Positions 36,001 through 46,700 of a stretch of 64,000 nt of DNA are shown here, one piece after another. The position numbers and the translations under genes are program-made. The stretch is from Patiria miniata (lineage: Eukaryota > Echinodermata > Asteroidea > Valvatida > Asterinidae), in assembly GCF_015706575.1 (NCBI RefSeq), contig NW_024037056.1, positions 14,025,176 to 14,089,175 on the forward strand. The letters are read 5' to 3'. Position 1 is the first letter of the stretch. Each line of letters opens with the position of its first letter. The notes beneath the pieces are model-generated. The model saw only the letters and a list, made by a program, of their open reading frames with translations. It had not been told where the DNA came from and ran no database searches.

Positions 36001-37348
36001 ATTATGCTTATTTACAAGTCACCAAAATCACTGTTGTCCACGTGTAAGTCTAGTGTAGTGTTTTCTTGTCTTCAAATCAAGCTCTGGAGCTCAGTCAAGC
36101 GGGTGGAATAAAGCTGTCCATGGACAAACAGGTTTGGCACATGAAATTTTCAAACTACCAGATCTCAGAGACAAAATAGGCATTTGCGCTCATTTGTTTC
36201 GTCACTTGAAAGATCAATATTTTAATACCATTAAATTAAATTTTTGAAATATCAAGCAGGTGAAAATTGCTGTCAAAAGTGGGTTTCCTTCTTTTTGCAG
36301 CACCATGTAGTTTAAAACCTGTTGAGGGGGTATAGAAATCTTTCCAACGTTTGGTACAGGATTGAAGCTCGTCTTGCAACATACCTGAATAACGGACGCC
36401 ACCCGCCTTTTCTCTTCTCCTTGAACAGCAGAAACGAGCCAATCACATACACCGGATAGCAGACGATCGTCCACATCGTGGTGAACCAGATCATGAAGAA
36501 CGGAGCGTTGAAGGTGGCGGAGTAGGTGCTTTTCGAGAACTGCGTGGTGCTGACCCAAGACACCGCGATGCCGATGACGAGTATCAAGCCATAGATGACT
36601 TTCCGGACGTTCTCTGAGCAGATATTGTGGTTGTCTCTCTTCTCCTGTGGTTTCAGGGTGATCTCCCCATGCCCATTTTCTAGTTGTGCTGCGAGATTAC
36701 GCGAAATAATCCAAAACAATTGAAAGATCAAAAAAGAGTTGTGCATGTACAGGTCTTGGCGGGATTACTTCAGCCAGTAAAAACATCCATTTGCACACCA
36801 ATTGACCTATCGCGGTAGAATTGCGTTAGAATCACGTCAACGCAGCTTGTGAAATATTGTCCAATTACATGATATAAAAGTGAACGCAGACTGCGCAAAA
36901 TCTGTACAAAAACTCCATAGGGTTGTCCAAGGGGCGTGGCTAACTCGCAAACGACGAAAAGTTTCCATTGGTTGCGGTGAAGTGCCATTCTAGACTCAAG
37001 AAACATTGAGTTTTAAGTAAATACCTTTAGGTCTGGGAACCAGACAAGGCAATGAAAGAAATTCCTGGATGTCCGCATCCATCTTTTGAAAACAGATAAA
37101 TCGGTCGTAAGCACAAAGGGATTATTTCAGTCTCTCGATCCTGTTGATTAATATTTCAATGTGATATTCTGACCAAATCATCACCTTTGTCATTATCACC
37201 ATAAACGCCATCAAAATTACCGCCATCACCCTCAGCAGCTACCCCCAACCCCCCCCCCTCCCACCTCTTCCTGAGTCACCTTACCATAGCTTTCTGGGTT
37301 GTCATTCACAGTCACTTCCACCTGTTCCTCTGCATCGTTGCTTGCCAT
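32746..37348 (-). CDS. SLC35F3/4: SLC35F3/SLC35F4-like transporter (gene span; exons listed separately)
   Basis: Seven coding exons on the minus strand (37348-37285, 36688-36385, 35429-35204, 34357-34232, 34098-33909, 33544-33455, 33023-32746) join in matching phases to about 425 residues, the usual length for SLC35F3/F4. The soluble N-terminus (MASNDAEEQVEV) is followed by about ten hydrophobic segments of the drug/metabolite transporter fold. Diagnostic stretches match my memory of the vertebrate proteins: GANGLTL, NYMYIRALG, DVTALFATNTAFVY, MCYADGF, SSVGAALYKVLF, LTLYLTKVE and VNFGIAITFP. The C-terminus is acidic (QTEDDDVEL). Human SLC35F3 is reported as a thiamine transporter; substrate here is inferred only. 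No poly(A) signal was identified with confidence. The gene is head to head with the sulfotransferase gene. Confidence 0.93.
33181..33254 (-). repeat. tRNA-derived SINE-like fragment, second copy
   Basis: On the minus strand ggtcgagtggtgagacgtct and B-box-like ggttcaagtcccg are separated by gcactagtaagcaggag, the same middle as at 7451-7518. Lies in intron 6. Confidence 0.5.
33455..33544 (-). CDS. SLC35F3/4: SLC35F3/4-like, exon 6
   Basis: Acceptor tgtttttgcag, donor gtaaga. Encodes FNFLVNFGIAITFPLFIALG and the following helix end. Confidence 0.92.
33637..33908 (-). repeat. degenerate minisatellite abutting the exon 5 donor
   Basis: Plus-strand units resembling agtctggtaccctgactgtt recur at about 33637, 33664, 33698, 33853 and 33882. 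The last unit ends in the splice donor of exon 5 itself (minus strand gtaagacagtcagggtacc). Confidence 0.7.
33909..34098 (-). CDS. SLC35F3/4: SLC35F3/4-like, exon 5
   Basis: Acceptor ttccgacag, donor gtaaga, phase 0 to 1. Encodes VLFFRCIGKASYGQVSLF through MLTLYLTKVE. Confidence 0.92.
34232..34357 (-). CDS. SLC35F3/4: SLC35F3/4-like, exon 4
   Basis: Acceptor tcttatacag, donor gtacgt, exactly 42 codons in phase 0. Contains MCYADGF and GSSVGAALYK. Confidence 0.93.
34941..35055. repeat. near-perfect 55-bp-arm hairpin with hammerhead-like sequence
   Basis: Arms 34941-34995 and 35002-35055 are complementary with one mismatch seen, around a 6-base loop. The right arm contains the hammerhead-like order at 35003-35041. 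It lies in intron 3 of the transporter gene. Confidence 0.85.
35204..35429 (-). CDS. SLC35F3/4: SLC35F3/4-like, exon 3
   Basis: Acceptor cgatcttcag, donor gtaaga, phase 2 to 0. Contains GANGLTL and the helix pair around NYMYIRALG and DVTALFATNTAFVY. Confidence 0.94.
35600..35893 (-). mobile_element. tRNA-derived SINE with LINE-type tail
   Basis: Minus strand: a tRNA-like head with gtggtgcaatggttacgg and B-box ggtttgaaccc, a body with gggcaagacactttactacg and tctctccacc, and a tail ending agcgctatataataa. The tail matches the LINE 3' ends at 17614-17786 and 31757-32030. A second member is at 57145-57510. Confidence 0.75.
35930..36305 (+). repeat. interspersed repeat, uninterrupted copy
   Basis: Inverted match to the two halves flanking the LINE end at 17614-17786. 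It overlaps the donor side of intron 2 of the transporter gene but not its exons. Confidence 0.75.
36385..36688 (-). CDS. SLC35F3/4: SLC35F3/4-like, exon 2
   Basis: Acceptor taatctcgcag, donor gtatgt, phase 1 to 2. Encodes the end of the soluble N-terminus and the first two membrane helices (VIYGLILVIGIAVSWVSTT, then FFMIWFTTMWTIVCYPVYVI). Confidence 0.93.
37285..37348 (-). CDS. SLC35F3/4: SLC35F3/4-like, exon 1 (first coding)
   Basis: Opens MASNDAEEQVEVTVNDNPES and leaves in phase 1 at donor gtaagg, matching exon 2. The ATG context (gaagATGG) is favourable. Confidence 0.88.
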
Positions 37349-37547
37349 CTTCACTTACAAGTTCCTGGGAGGCAGCAAGCTCAATTGTGATGCGATAAAA
37401 CTCAACTAAAATTGAACACATATCAAAACGTTACTACAGTATCGCAAGTAATACTGGTTTCTTTCCAAAAACATACATTTATCCCTTCCTCAAATACTTC
37501 CTAAAATGTTGGCCTGCTTTGGGAAAGAATGTTTTTTCATCATATAT

Positions 37548-37620
37548 CATCCAACAGCCGTTGGGTTAATGGTCTGTATTGCTTATGCAGAATGCACTAC
37601 TGACCGACGGCTGTTGGATG
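37548..37620. repeat. short inverted repeat
   Basis: catccaacagccg and cggctgttggatg bracket about 45 bp upstream of the transporter gene; possibly a MITE remnant. Confidence 0.45.
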
Positions 37621-37866
37621 TTGTACTCTGCATAAATAATCCAGGTGCCTCTGATTGGCTGTTCTGATCCCCGAATGCAATTTCTTTTTCAGATTACACT
37701 ACAAAAAAAGTCTTGAAACTGTCTTATGCACCCCCTGTAGGCTTTTGTGAGAATTTAAGATTCTAACGGTAGTGGTCAGGTGGTTAGGTTCATTTTAGTT
37801 GTGACGGAGGCTGCCATTTTGGCCGTTTTTTATACCCCGGCTTCGGCTCTGTCTCTAGCTTCATTC

Positions 37867-38029
37867 TAGCCCCACTAGTGTGGCCACGGTATTGCTGCGC
37901 TGTACCTCTAGCCACACGCCAGGTTCCCAACCTACTGAGAAGTAATGTCAGAAAAAAAATCACAAATTCGTTTACATTCAGTTGTATTCTATGATGGCTC
38001 AGCTTCTTTCCTCCGCGTTAGTGGGGCTA
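37867..38029. mobile_element. short relative of the 5200-5670 foldback element, 9-bp target duplication
   Basis: Starts TAGCCCCACTAGTGTGGC and ends TTAGTGGGGCTA. Inside, gctgcgctg, cctctagccacac and gttgtattctatgatg match the larger copy. Flanks GCTTCATTC (37858-37866) and GCTCCATTC (38030-38038) form a 9-bp duplication with one difference. Confidence 0.75.
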
Positions 38030-38039
38030 GCTCCATTCA

Positions 38040-40239
38040 TGCAGATTAGCAATGTGACCGTACCCGGATACAGACTGAAGCCGGGGTTTGAGAAAACGAC
38101 CAAGACTCTCCATCATTTTGTCCGTAGACTTTGTCTTTGTACACGATAAGCATGACAAGTTGAAGTTCGCCCTAGTCTTAGAACTATCCCGCCTACTACA
38201 TTCTTTCCTATAGTACAATAAGATGTTAAACACATCAATCCAAACATATTATTTAACCCAAAAATGGTACATTTTCAACCAAATGTACCGGCATTTATTG
38301 CTTACTTACGCCACTTCTACCACGGTACTACCAGCGTTTTTGTGAACCGGACACACGTGTGACGTGAACCTTCTCGGCCGGATTTTGGTATGGTACCTGT
38401 AACCATACATCAGCTTCATCGGTTAATTACTACGGGTAAGTTTTTACTAGACTGGTGACACTGGTTCCTCCTAGTCATTCTACACCTGTTGAGGGCGCTC
38501 TCCATATTCGTATGGAAGGCAATGACGAACATAATGTATCGAGTAGTATAATTTAAAAAACAAAATTAAATAATAATATTTTTTTTAAATATAAAACAAA
38601 ATCTGAGTAGCAAATGAGCGGGTTGGTTTTTCGGGGAAACTCGAAACAAACTTTTGAAAAATGAAGAGTATTTCCACAGTTTTTATTATTATTATTCATC
38701 TGAGCCGATAAGCCGCGAACAATAGTACGGAAGGGGGGGAACGATTTTTCGTCTTCGTCATCGGCTTTTTTTCTTTAATCCAATCCAAATGGGGAAAAAA
38801 ATTACTCCAGACTTTACTTTAATTGACTTCATAAAATATTATTGCGATCTCGCCACCCGGGCAAAATTCGGTCGAGATGTTAGTCCATCTGCTTCCGCCC
38901 GCCGCCCGGCCGGGGTTCTGTCCTTTATTTTATACAATGTACATCGACCTAACTAACCAGGGTAGCGCGTATAGATGACGTCAAGTCCTGCAGTGTTGTA
39001 GGCACAGAGCTAAATTTAGGTTCTGAATGTCGGATGGGATGACATTCAGCACGTACTTGAGCAGGAATAGTGGACTCTGAGAAAGTGCACATACACGAAA
39101 CTCCGAAGTGCAGTGCTGACCGCGTCCATACATGCTCCGAAAAATCATGTCAAATGACAAGATCTGGCCCTTTTATAGGAAAAACCATGCACAATATCAG
39201 TACAGTTTGGTTGTGCAATCCTAGTTTCAATTAACGTACGCAACGTGGTGCAATAACTAATTTAAAGCTGACTCAGCACAAAATACCGGCGGTTCCGATG
39301 ATAGCGGTTCGCGTGATAACGCCCTCTCGCGGCGGTGGGTTACGCGTATCAACAACGTCTTCACAGAAGACTCGACTACACACACCACAGCGCAGATACT
39401 TACTCATAAACCATGAAACAGAGTATTGGAGACTAAGTATTGTGTAATAAACAACAATGATACTCCTGAGCGATATTATTATCTTTTTTTTTTTTTTTTA
39501 AAGGGGGAAAATAAAATCGAGTACTTAAAAGAGCAATAAATATCGTGTCTGTCTTTCTGGGAAATTGAGGACCTTTTGAAGGGGGGCTGATCCATGAATG
39601 TTTGGAGGGGGGTTTTCATCAGCAAAACAGTCTTAAATGTGGACAGGTTTTTTTTCTCCAGACACTTGGCCTCCGAAAATCAAGGGGGGGGGGGGAATTT
39701 TACCATACTTTCATTGGGGGCGCTGTTCAAAAACAAATAGTGTACAAATACCCCCTAACTAAGATGGCTCTGTCCGTATTTTGTGCACAGGCGGACATTA
39801 TTACCAGTATAATTTCTTTGGGTGTCAGAGCGGGGGGGTCGCTTTATTTTTCAAGAATTTCCATTAAAAATATATATATTTTTGACGGAGCTAGTTCCCC
39901 CCCCCCCCCCCCCCGATCCGCGCCTGTAATATAATTCGAATTCCTGGGTTGAAGCTCTATCGCCAATGAGGGCGGGCTTTCGATCCCGTCTAGTCGCAGT
40001 GCATGCATGCATTATCATGCCTAGGAGATGTTGCGTGCATGCATCACCGAAATCTCCAGACGCCGAATACATCCCGGGTAAAATGAAGCGCGAGAAATCA
40101 AAATAGAAAAACGGCGGTACAAGCGAGAGCATCTTACACTCGATGTGTACACGTCGGTGTTTATCTTATCTCAGAGTGTCAGGGTCTACGTGGAGGACGG
40201 GACGTGCTCACAACATCCGATGTTCGTGAGCGTTAGAAG
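38040..40239. other. intergenic between head-to-head genes, no gene seen
   Basis: This should hold the promoter of the transporter gene. No TATA motif or CpG-island-like stretch was decisive. G and C homopolymers occur at 39685-39695, 39830 and 39899-39915. Confidence 0.35.
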
Positions 40240-40395
40240 TTGGTGTTTTTGTGAGTCTTGTCCATCGCAAGTTCTTCAGTCTCAAGTCAAGCCACAAGCT
40301 GTTTATATGAACTGTGACATCCCTTGCAGTTGAAAGTGGGTTTGTGATTGGACTAGATGTGATGGACTTGTAACGGACTCGACTTACAAGTATAA
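40240..40395 (+). mobile_element. 'cacaagtc' foldback element, copy 2, at the sulfotransferase promoter
   Basis: The core ccacaagctgtttatatgaac, then gtgacat and ttgtgattggact, matches 7905-8090. The right arm runs into the TATA-like motif at 40391. Confidence 0.5.
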
Positions 40396-40397
40396 AA
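40391..40397 (+). promoter_or_regulatory. TATA-box-like TATAAAA
   Basis: TATAAAA about 109 bp before the chosen start codon. A TATA-directed start near 40421 would leave about 79 bases of 5' leader before the ATG at 40500. Confidence 0.35.
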
Positions 40398-40499
40398 TGC
40401 CGGCCAGTGAACGGGAGTTGCATCAGTTGATGCATGTCGGTTCTTGATGCAACACCAGGAACAACTCCAACGGGCAGAGAGAGTCGACCGACCGGCAAA

Positions 40500-40735
40500 A
40501 TGGCTCGGCAGTCCGGGACACTTTTGGCCTCTGCCCGGCGGTCAGGCTTATTACCGACCTTTTGCCGCAGACAGAAGTATGTCATCTTGATTGCCTGCGT
40601 GTCGGTGTTTGGCTGCGTCCATCTCCTGACCGGGTCGGTCGGCTTGTTCTCGGCGGGGCTTGAGCGGCAGGAGACGGCGGCGGGTCAGGGGATGTCCGCT
40701 GGTAGTGGGGATATCCGACGGATGAATGAGCTAGG
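40500..40735 (+). CDS. sulfotransferase-like, exon 1 (signal anchor)
   Basis: 78 codons plus two bases to donor gtaaga. Basic residues precede the membrane anchor; the stem region ends RRMNEL. Confidence 0.78.
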
Positions 40736-43700
40736 GTAAGATTAAACCAGACATTTCGATCCTGCAGTGAGAGGTTATGATTTTTTTTCGTGCTGGTTTA
40801 ATTAGGAATCAGTGAAACCCATCGAATGGGACACGAAATTGCCAACTTTGTATCGGAACAGAAACAAAACGGAAATGCCTTTTTTATGTTCGACGCAGTA
40901 CTTTTACTATGAATTTATTTTGTTTAAAGGTTGTCCTCAACTATTGTCTTTTCCCCCAAATCTTAGGCTGTACTAAGAGCAAGTTATGCAGGGTGAGTCA
41001 AAAAGAAAGTGACCTAATGAGATAAACCTTTTTCTTTTAATATGTCGCTCCATACCAATCGCTCCACTTATCAAAAATAACTTAGGGATAAAATGCATAT
41101 TATTGACTAGAAACTGTGAAAATTTCACGTAATTTGCATACTTTGTTCACAAGTTATGTCTATTTTAATACAAACACCACAAAATTCAGCTGCCAACCAA
41201 TGATCATTAACCGTTCAAACACAGTGAAACATGTCCGTTTTTGTTTTGTTTTTTTGCCTGCATGAATGAATATAGATTTGCACAGGAAAACGATCAAAAA
41301 TCACCATCAAAATCCTCGTTATTTACAAACACAAAATCTTACAGTATTCTATCAAGTTTCAGTCCCGGCAAAAAGTAAAAATTTGTAGGATTTTATTCAA
41401 GAATGCTGTACAGGAGTATCGAAATGAGACACAGTTATATTTCTTCCTTGCAGCATAAAATAGTGAACTCGAGAGTCAGTAAAAGGATTATCCATTGCAA
41501 CATAAATCATCTTAAGTATCCATTACATGGTTTACGTCAAAGCGTAACATTTTCCATCGTAAAAGATGGTATGGTGAATCTCTCAGAAAAAAAAATCTGC
41601 ACCATGTTATAAATCATGTTATAAATCGACATCGGCTTCGCGTCTGTCTTGCTGGGGGTGCCGTTAAAAAAACAGGACGAGTGTTGCTTTACCACTTTGT
41701 AAAATGCAAACATTGCATGCTTCGCGTGCCATCATTGAAAAACGTAAAAACGAAAAAAGTGATACAAATAATTTAAATAGTTCTTCAGTTGAAAACAGAC
41801 AACCGAATCTGATTAGATATTTTCTTTCCCGCATAAAAAAACGTCAACACTGTATTCAAAAGGAACGAAGCACAAGCAGACAAAAAATCAGTGTTTCCGA
41901 TTAAATAACTAGCATCAGTTCTATAAAGAAAGACAGATTGAAAAACACCCGCGTGAATTTTGCGAGAGTGATCGTCGTTTGAAAAATTCCAGCGCGTATA
42001 GCAACGGTGGAGGAGCGCGTCTTCTCCCTAGGGCCCGCGGGCTAGGCACTGACATGCCGCCCAATTACACGGAGCTTGGATTCACCGTCAATCCTAGCGA
42101 TCCAGGGAGAATTTAGGAAAATGAAAAAATAAAATAACTCCGGGGTCAGGCCCCTCAACTGGCCATCGTTATCAGTAAATCTCCTCTGCTTGGTTGTCAT
42201 GGTTACTCGCGCTGATGCGGCGGAAGGAACACTAAGTGCAGTTTCATGCGTGCCTGGTATTAATAGCGAACGCGCTGTACTTTACATGGACAAAAAAGCC
42301 TCCGCTGAAGTGCTGGTTGTGAACACAGGCCAGTCAGTGTCTTCTACATGTTGATGTTTTTTTTGTAACATTCCCCCCCCCCCCCCACTTATGATCTGAA
42401 TTTACAAAAACATCGGCAAAAAGGCACAAGGGTGAAAATGAATCCTTAAAAGTGAGTTCTGAATGAAAATGATGATGATTATAGACATCATCATGAAGAA
42501 TCAATCACGCACATTATTCATTATCATTCCAATAATTCACTGTAAAACAAGCAAAAATAGGCTAAACACTTTTGGATAATGTTATTTGCTAAACAGTGCT
42601 ATGAATTGGCCTTATCGTTGGTTAATAAGGGTACAAACTTGACCAATGATTGAGAAGAATTTGGCCAAGATTGTCGGCGGCTGGTATGTTGCCCAACATT
42701 GGGCTAAATACAAACCAAATTTTCCAATTTTTGTTTTATTTACATGACTTTAATAGAAATGTGTCTAACATTCAAGAAACACATGAACACTTTCATGTGC
42801 ATAACAAAATGAAAAATCGGATGTTTGGTTAGAAAAGCAAGACTAAAGTTCATTTCGTATAGCTGTAGAGACTAAATGACATCACAGTATTACGCAGGAA
42901 ACTGTAGCCCGATCTACTGGAAACGTTTCTGCAACGATACACCCTCTTAAAGTCAAACAATAAGCATTGTAACATGGGTCTTTTTCTTTTGCTTTCTGTT
43001 GTATTGAACTTAGTCTCTGATCGTTTATCCTGATGACGAACAGAGAGAGCGTACTGTTCGAAACGTCGAGTTAAACCAACATGGTTTTCAGAACCACACA
43101 ACTCACACCCAACTCAAGACAGATCATTCACATGGTGTTCATGTTCCGCAAAACCCACCATGCTTTGTTCATGTCCACCATGCAAACCTATTCAAGTCTC
43201 ATCTCTGATTGTTTAGTCTCTGATCAAAGATTATTCTCTTGGTAAAAAATTCAAAAACATTTCGAGGAGAACAATGGAGAACTAGACGTTGAATGTAGTG
43301 ACATTGCCTTCAAAATCAAAATAGAAGTTAGAAAATTAAATAAGCCTAGTCCAAATTCTTCGCATGCAGTTTACGTGGCATTAAAAAGCCTATAAAACCA
43401 AAGCTGAATATTATAATGTTTCCCTTTAAGCAAAATGCAGGCCCCCCACTGTGCAAAAATTTACATAACCATTCCATTTCTGATCTATTTTTATACATTT
43501 CAAAGCCCTTTGGGAACAACCACACGTGTATGATTGTGTTATGTGCTGAAAATGTTTCACTGTACGTAAACCTAATTTCAGTCTCACTGGCATCGAAGCA
43601 ACTCAACATCGCAGCAAGTTGTTTTGGTCAAACAAATAATAGAATCATATGGCAGCAGGGGTCAGAAATAATTGTTTCTTGTAGAAGGCATAAAAATAAC

Positions 43701-46700
43701 ACCCTTCCGCGATGAATTTGATTAAGTGTGGAACTGGACACTATTCGCTGTACAGAGTGAAATAATTTTGCCAGGGAATTTCATCTAAGGTGGTTTCGTT
43801 TAAGGGAAGCTAATTTTATTACTGCGCTAGAGTTACCCGTGAGGGCAAAGCAAGCTGGCGTAATATATCATGCCCCGTCTCCACGTTATTAGATGAAAAA
43901 AAAAACAGCCGTCTTCTGTAATTTATCAAGAAGATTCTGAGGGAAAGGGAAACATCCGGAGGGTTTTGAGGAATTACTCCGGGGCTAGATAGAAGCGAAG
44001 GAGTCGATAATTTGAGAATTGGGAGACACAATATTTGTCTTTCTGTGTGGGGGGAAATAGAGGAAAAGTCTTGGCCTAGATCTGCCGTGCTGTCCTTCCG
44101 ATAAACGATTTTCCGATATCAGATCTGAAGCCGGATTGACAAGCGCATGCTAGTTAAGGCCCTGCCGGGGCTGACGTGTTATTGCTTTTTCTTGCAGACG
44201 AATTGCTTTTTAATAATTGCGCTTATTTTTATCCCCCAGATCTGCGGGGAGGTTTGTAGTAAACACCGCGTGCATGTGGACACATTTTGGAAATTTGAAG
44301 GAAAATCTTAATGAAAACAGTAGTTGTCAAAAGGGAACTAGAAAAGGTCGAAAGGTAATCGTTGGATATGGAACAGTTGCATCAATGCCAAAGGTAACCG
44401 AATTGTCATCAAAAAGCTTACTTTATTAAGGATCGTGGAATACTGGTTCTAAACAACCTGTGATATTATTCCGTCTGGCTTGCTGTCATTAAGAAGAAAT
44501 CATGTAATGTATAGGTGACTTCCAACGATTAGTCACTTGACTGACTTTTAGATATAAAGAGTTACATAGACGAAATCGTGTTTCGTGATCAAGAAGTTGT
44601 GCGTTGTTTTTCACTGTTTCTCGAAAAGCATAACATCACCTGAGCTGAAACTTCAACATAGATTAGGTTTTGAACATTCTTCTTTGGATTTCGAGCGGTG
44701 TTAAAACGAATACTATGCATGAAAAGCAAATAATCTTATAATTATGCCTTAAGGAGAATGATCGCCCCCGTGAAATTTGTGAATATTCCTGAAACATAAT
44801 TCCTAAACTCTGTAAATTCAGAGCACGGATGTCACGCTCGTCTTTCTCTGATGCCACGCACGTGCGGACTGACCCACTTCCCTGCAGAAATGTTGGCACA
44901 AGAAGACTAGAACGTGCAGCAAAAACAAAAACAGCGAGCGCCTAAAGTTTCTCCAAATGCAAAGACCAATTCCAGCGCTTTCGCTGTCCACTCACGGAAG
45001 ACACTTCAGTTTCTTATTTCAATCTTTCTACGTTCTGTTAAAAGCAAAAACAAAACAAAAACAAAAAGTAAGTGCGCATGCTCAGAGAAAAACGACTCTG
45101 CTGCCACCAAGAGTTCAAATGTGAGCATCAGAAAGACAAATCATTCTTATAAAATCTTCACGGTGAATGATTTTGTGAATCGGGAACCAAAGCATAATTC
45201 TTTTTTTCTTTCTTTTTTTCTTTTTGGCAATCAGTTGAGAGGCACTGCGTTGATGCGAATATGATTTTTTTATCGTATTTATTTTAAATGAGTTCTATTT
45301 TAATGTGAATTATAATCAATTTGTTGTAAACTTTCGCAGTTCGGCCTTCGGGATGCAATAATTAACCAAAATGACTGACTACATGAATGGTCATGTGCAA
45401 TTTTTTTTCTAACAGTGAAATTCCATCCATTAACATTATTTTCCGTGAAATATTCCTTACTTTATGAAAGTGTAATAAACACTTTTCCTGGAGGGGTCAT
45501 CCTAGTTTATACAGAGAGATTGAAAAATAGTAATGATAGAAAATAAAAATAATCATTATATAAAAAAATAAAGGATCGAAGTAGAATGAGAAAATGTATT
45601 TCAGATCTGTATCTCAATCTGATAAGAGTGATGCGAGAGCGTGCGAGCCTGCGCCGTTAAAACCTCTCGTCTCGCCGCATCCTCGCATTCGCGGAAGTGG
45701 GATGAAAATGTTGCTCACGCCCGAGGGCCAAGACGCTAATGAGATGGAATTACATCCTCCGAGCGGGAAGGCAAGAGGTGTTGTACCGTCCTCTAGCCGC
45801 TGATTGAAATATCAATGGGACGGCTTGAGAACAGTCGGAGAAACAGGTCGACTTTTTTTCCATTTTTTTTTCTTTTTTACATTTCTCCGTTCTGGGTCGA
45901 TGTTACTAGCTGATAAAGCATTAAAGGGGATGCGTCGGTGTGGTTTTGCGGACTTCGAAAGCATTGCCGTTGATACATCCAACATGATGACTAACGCGTG
46001 TACATAATTACCGGTATAATTCTTGGTAGAATTCTAACCACAAATACACTGTCGTGTAGAGGTCCTGTATGGTAATCGCAAAGCTTCCTACGTCGGTTAA
46101 GATAAGAGCTAAAAGACTCTTACAGCAGCCACAAAATCTGGCAAAGGCTCGTGGCTCAAATTTAAAGTTTGCTAAAAATAGCTTTCAGACAAATGCAATT
46201 TGTAAACTAATTCTTTTCCCTAGCAGTTTACTTCGGTTTTGCTATTTTTTTTCTTCTTCTTCCAATTGAGTGCTAACTTCACAATTGAAGACTACAGCAC
46301 TTTGTTTGGGTACTAAGTTTGACAATGCAACCACATTTTGTAAATGAAGGCTTTTTGTCCTAATTTGTCAGTAGGGACTTGTGGTTTAAATATTATATGT
46401 GGGCTTTTATTCTCGGTTTATCCATCAAAATATCGAGCAATAATCAAAATCTTTATTCAGCGATGGTTATTTTTGGGATCGAATCCGTCTTGCCACCGCC
46501 GTCTGGAAAAAGTGGAAACCAGTCTAGCTTTCATGGTTCTCTTGAGCGAATCAATCCATAATGTGCGTGTTGTGACAGATGGATACGAATCCATCTGTGT
46601 GTGAAATGTAAATGCCACGGAAGATGCGCTTACTCTTTTTTAGGGGATTATTTACAATCGGCGAGATGTACAAATTTGATGGCTGGGTTTATTTCCACAG

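Noticed and set aside
44914-45264. 116-codon plus-strand frame
   Set aside because: Composition is dominated by A-rich low complexity (Lys/Asn/Gln), with no domain or splice support inside the sulfotransferase intron.
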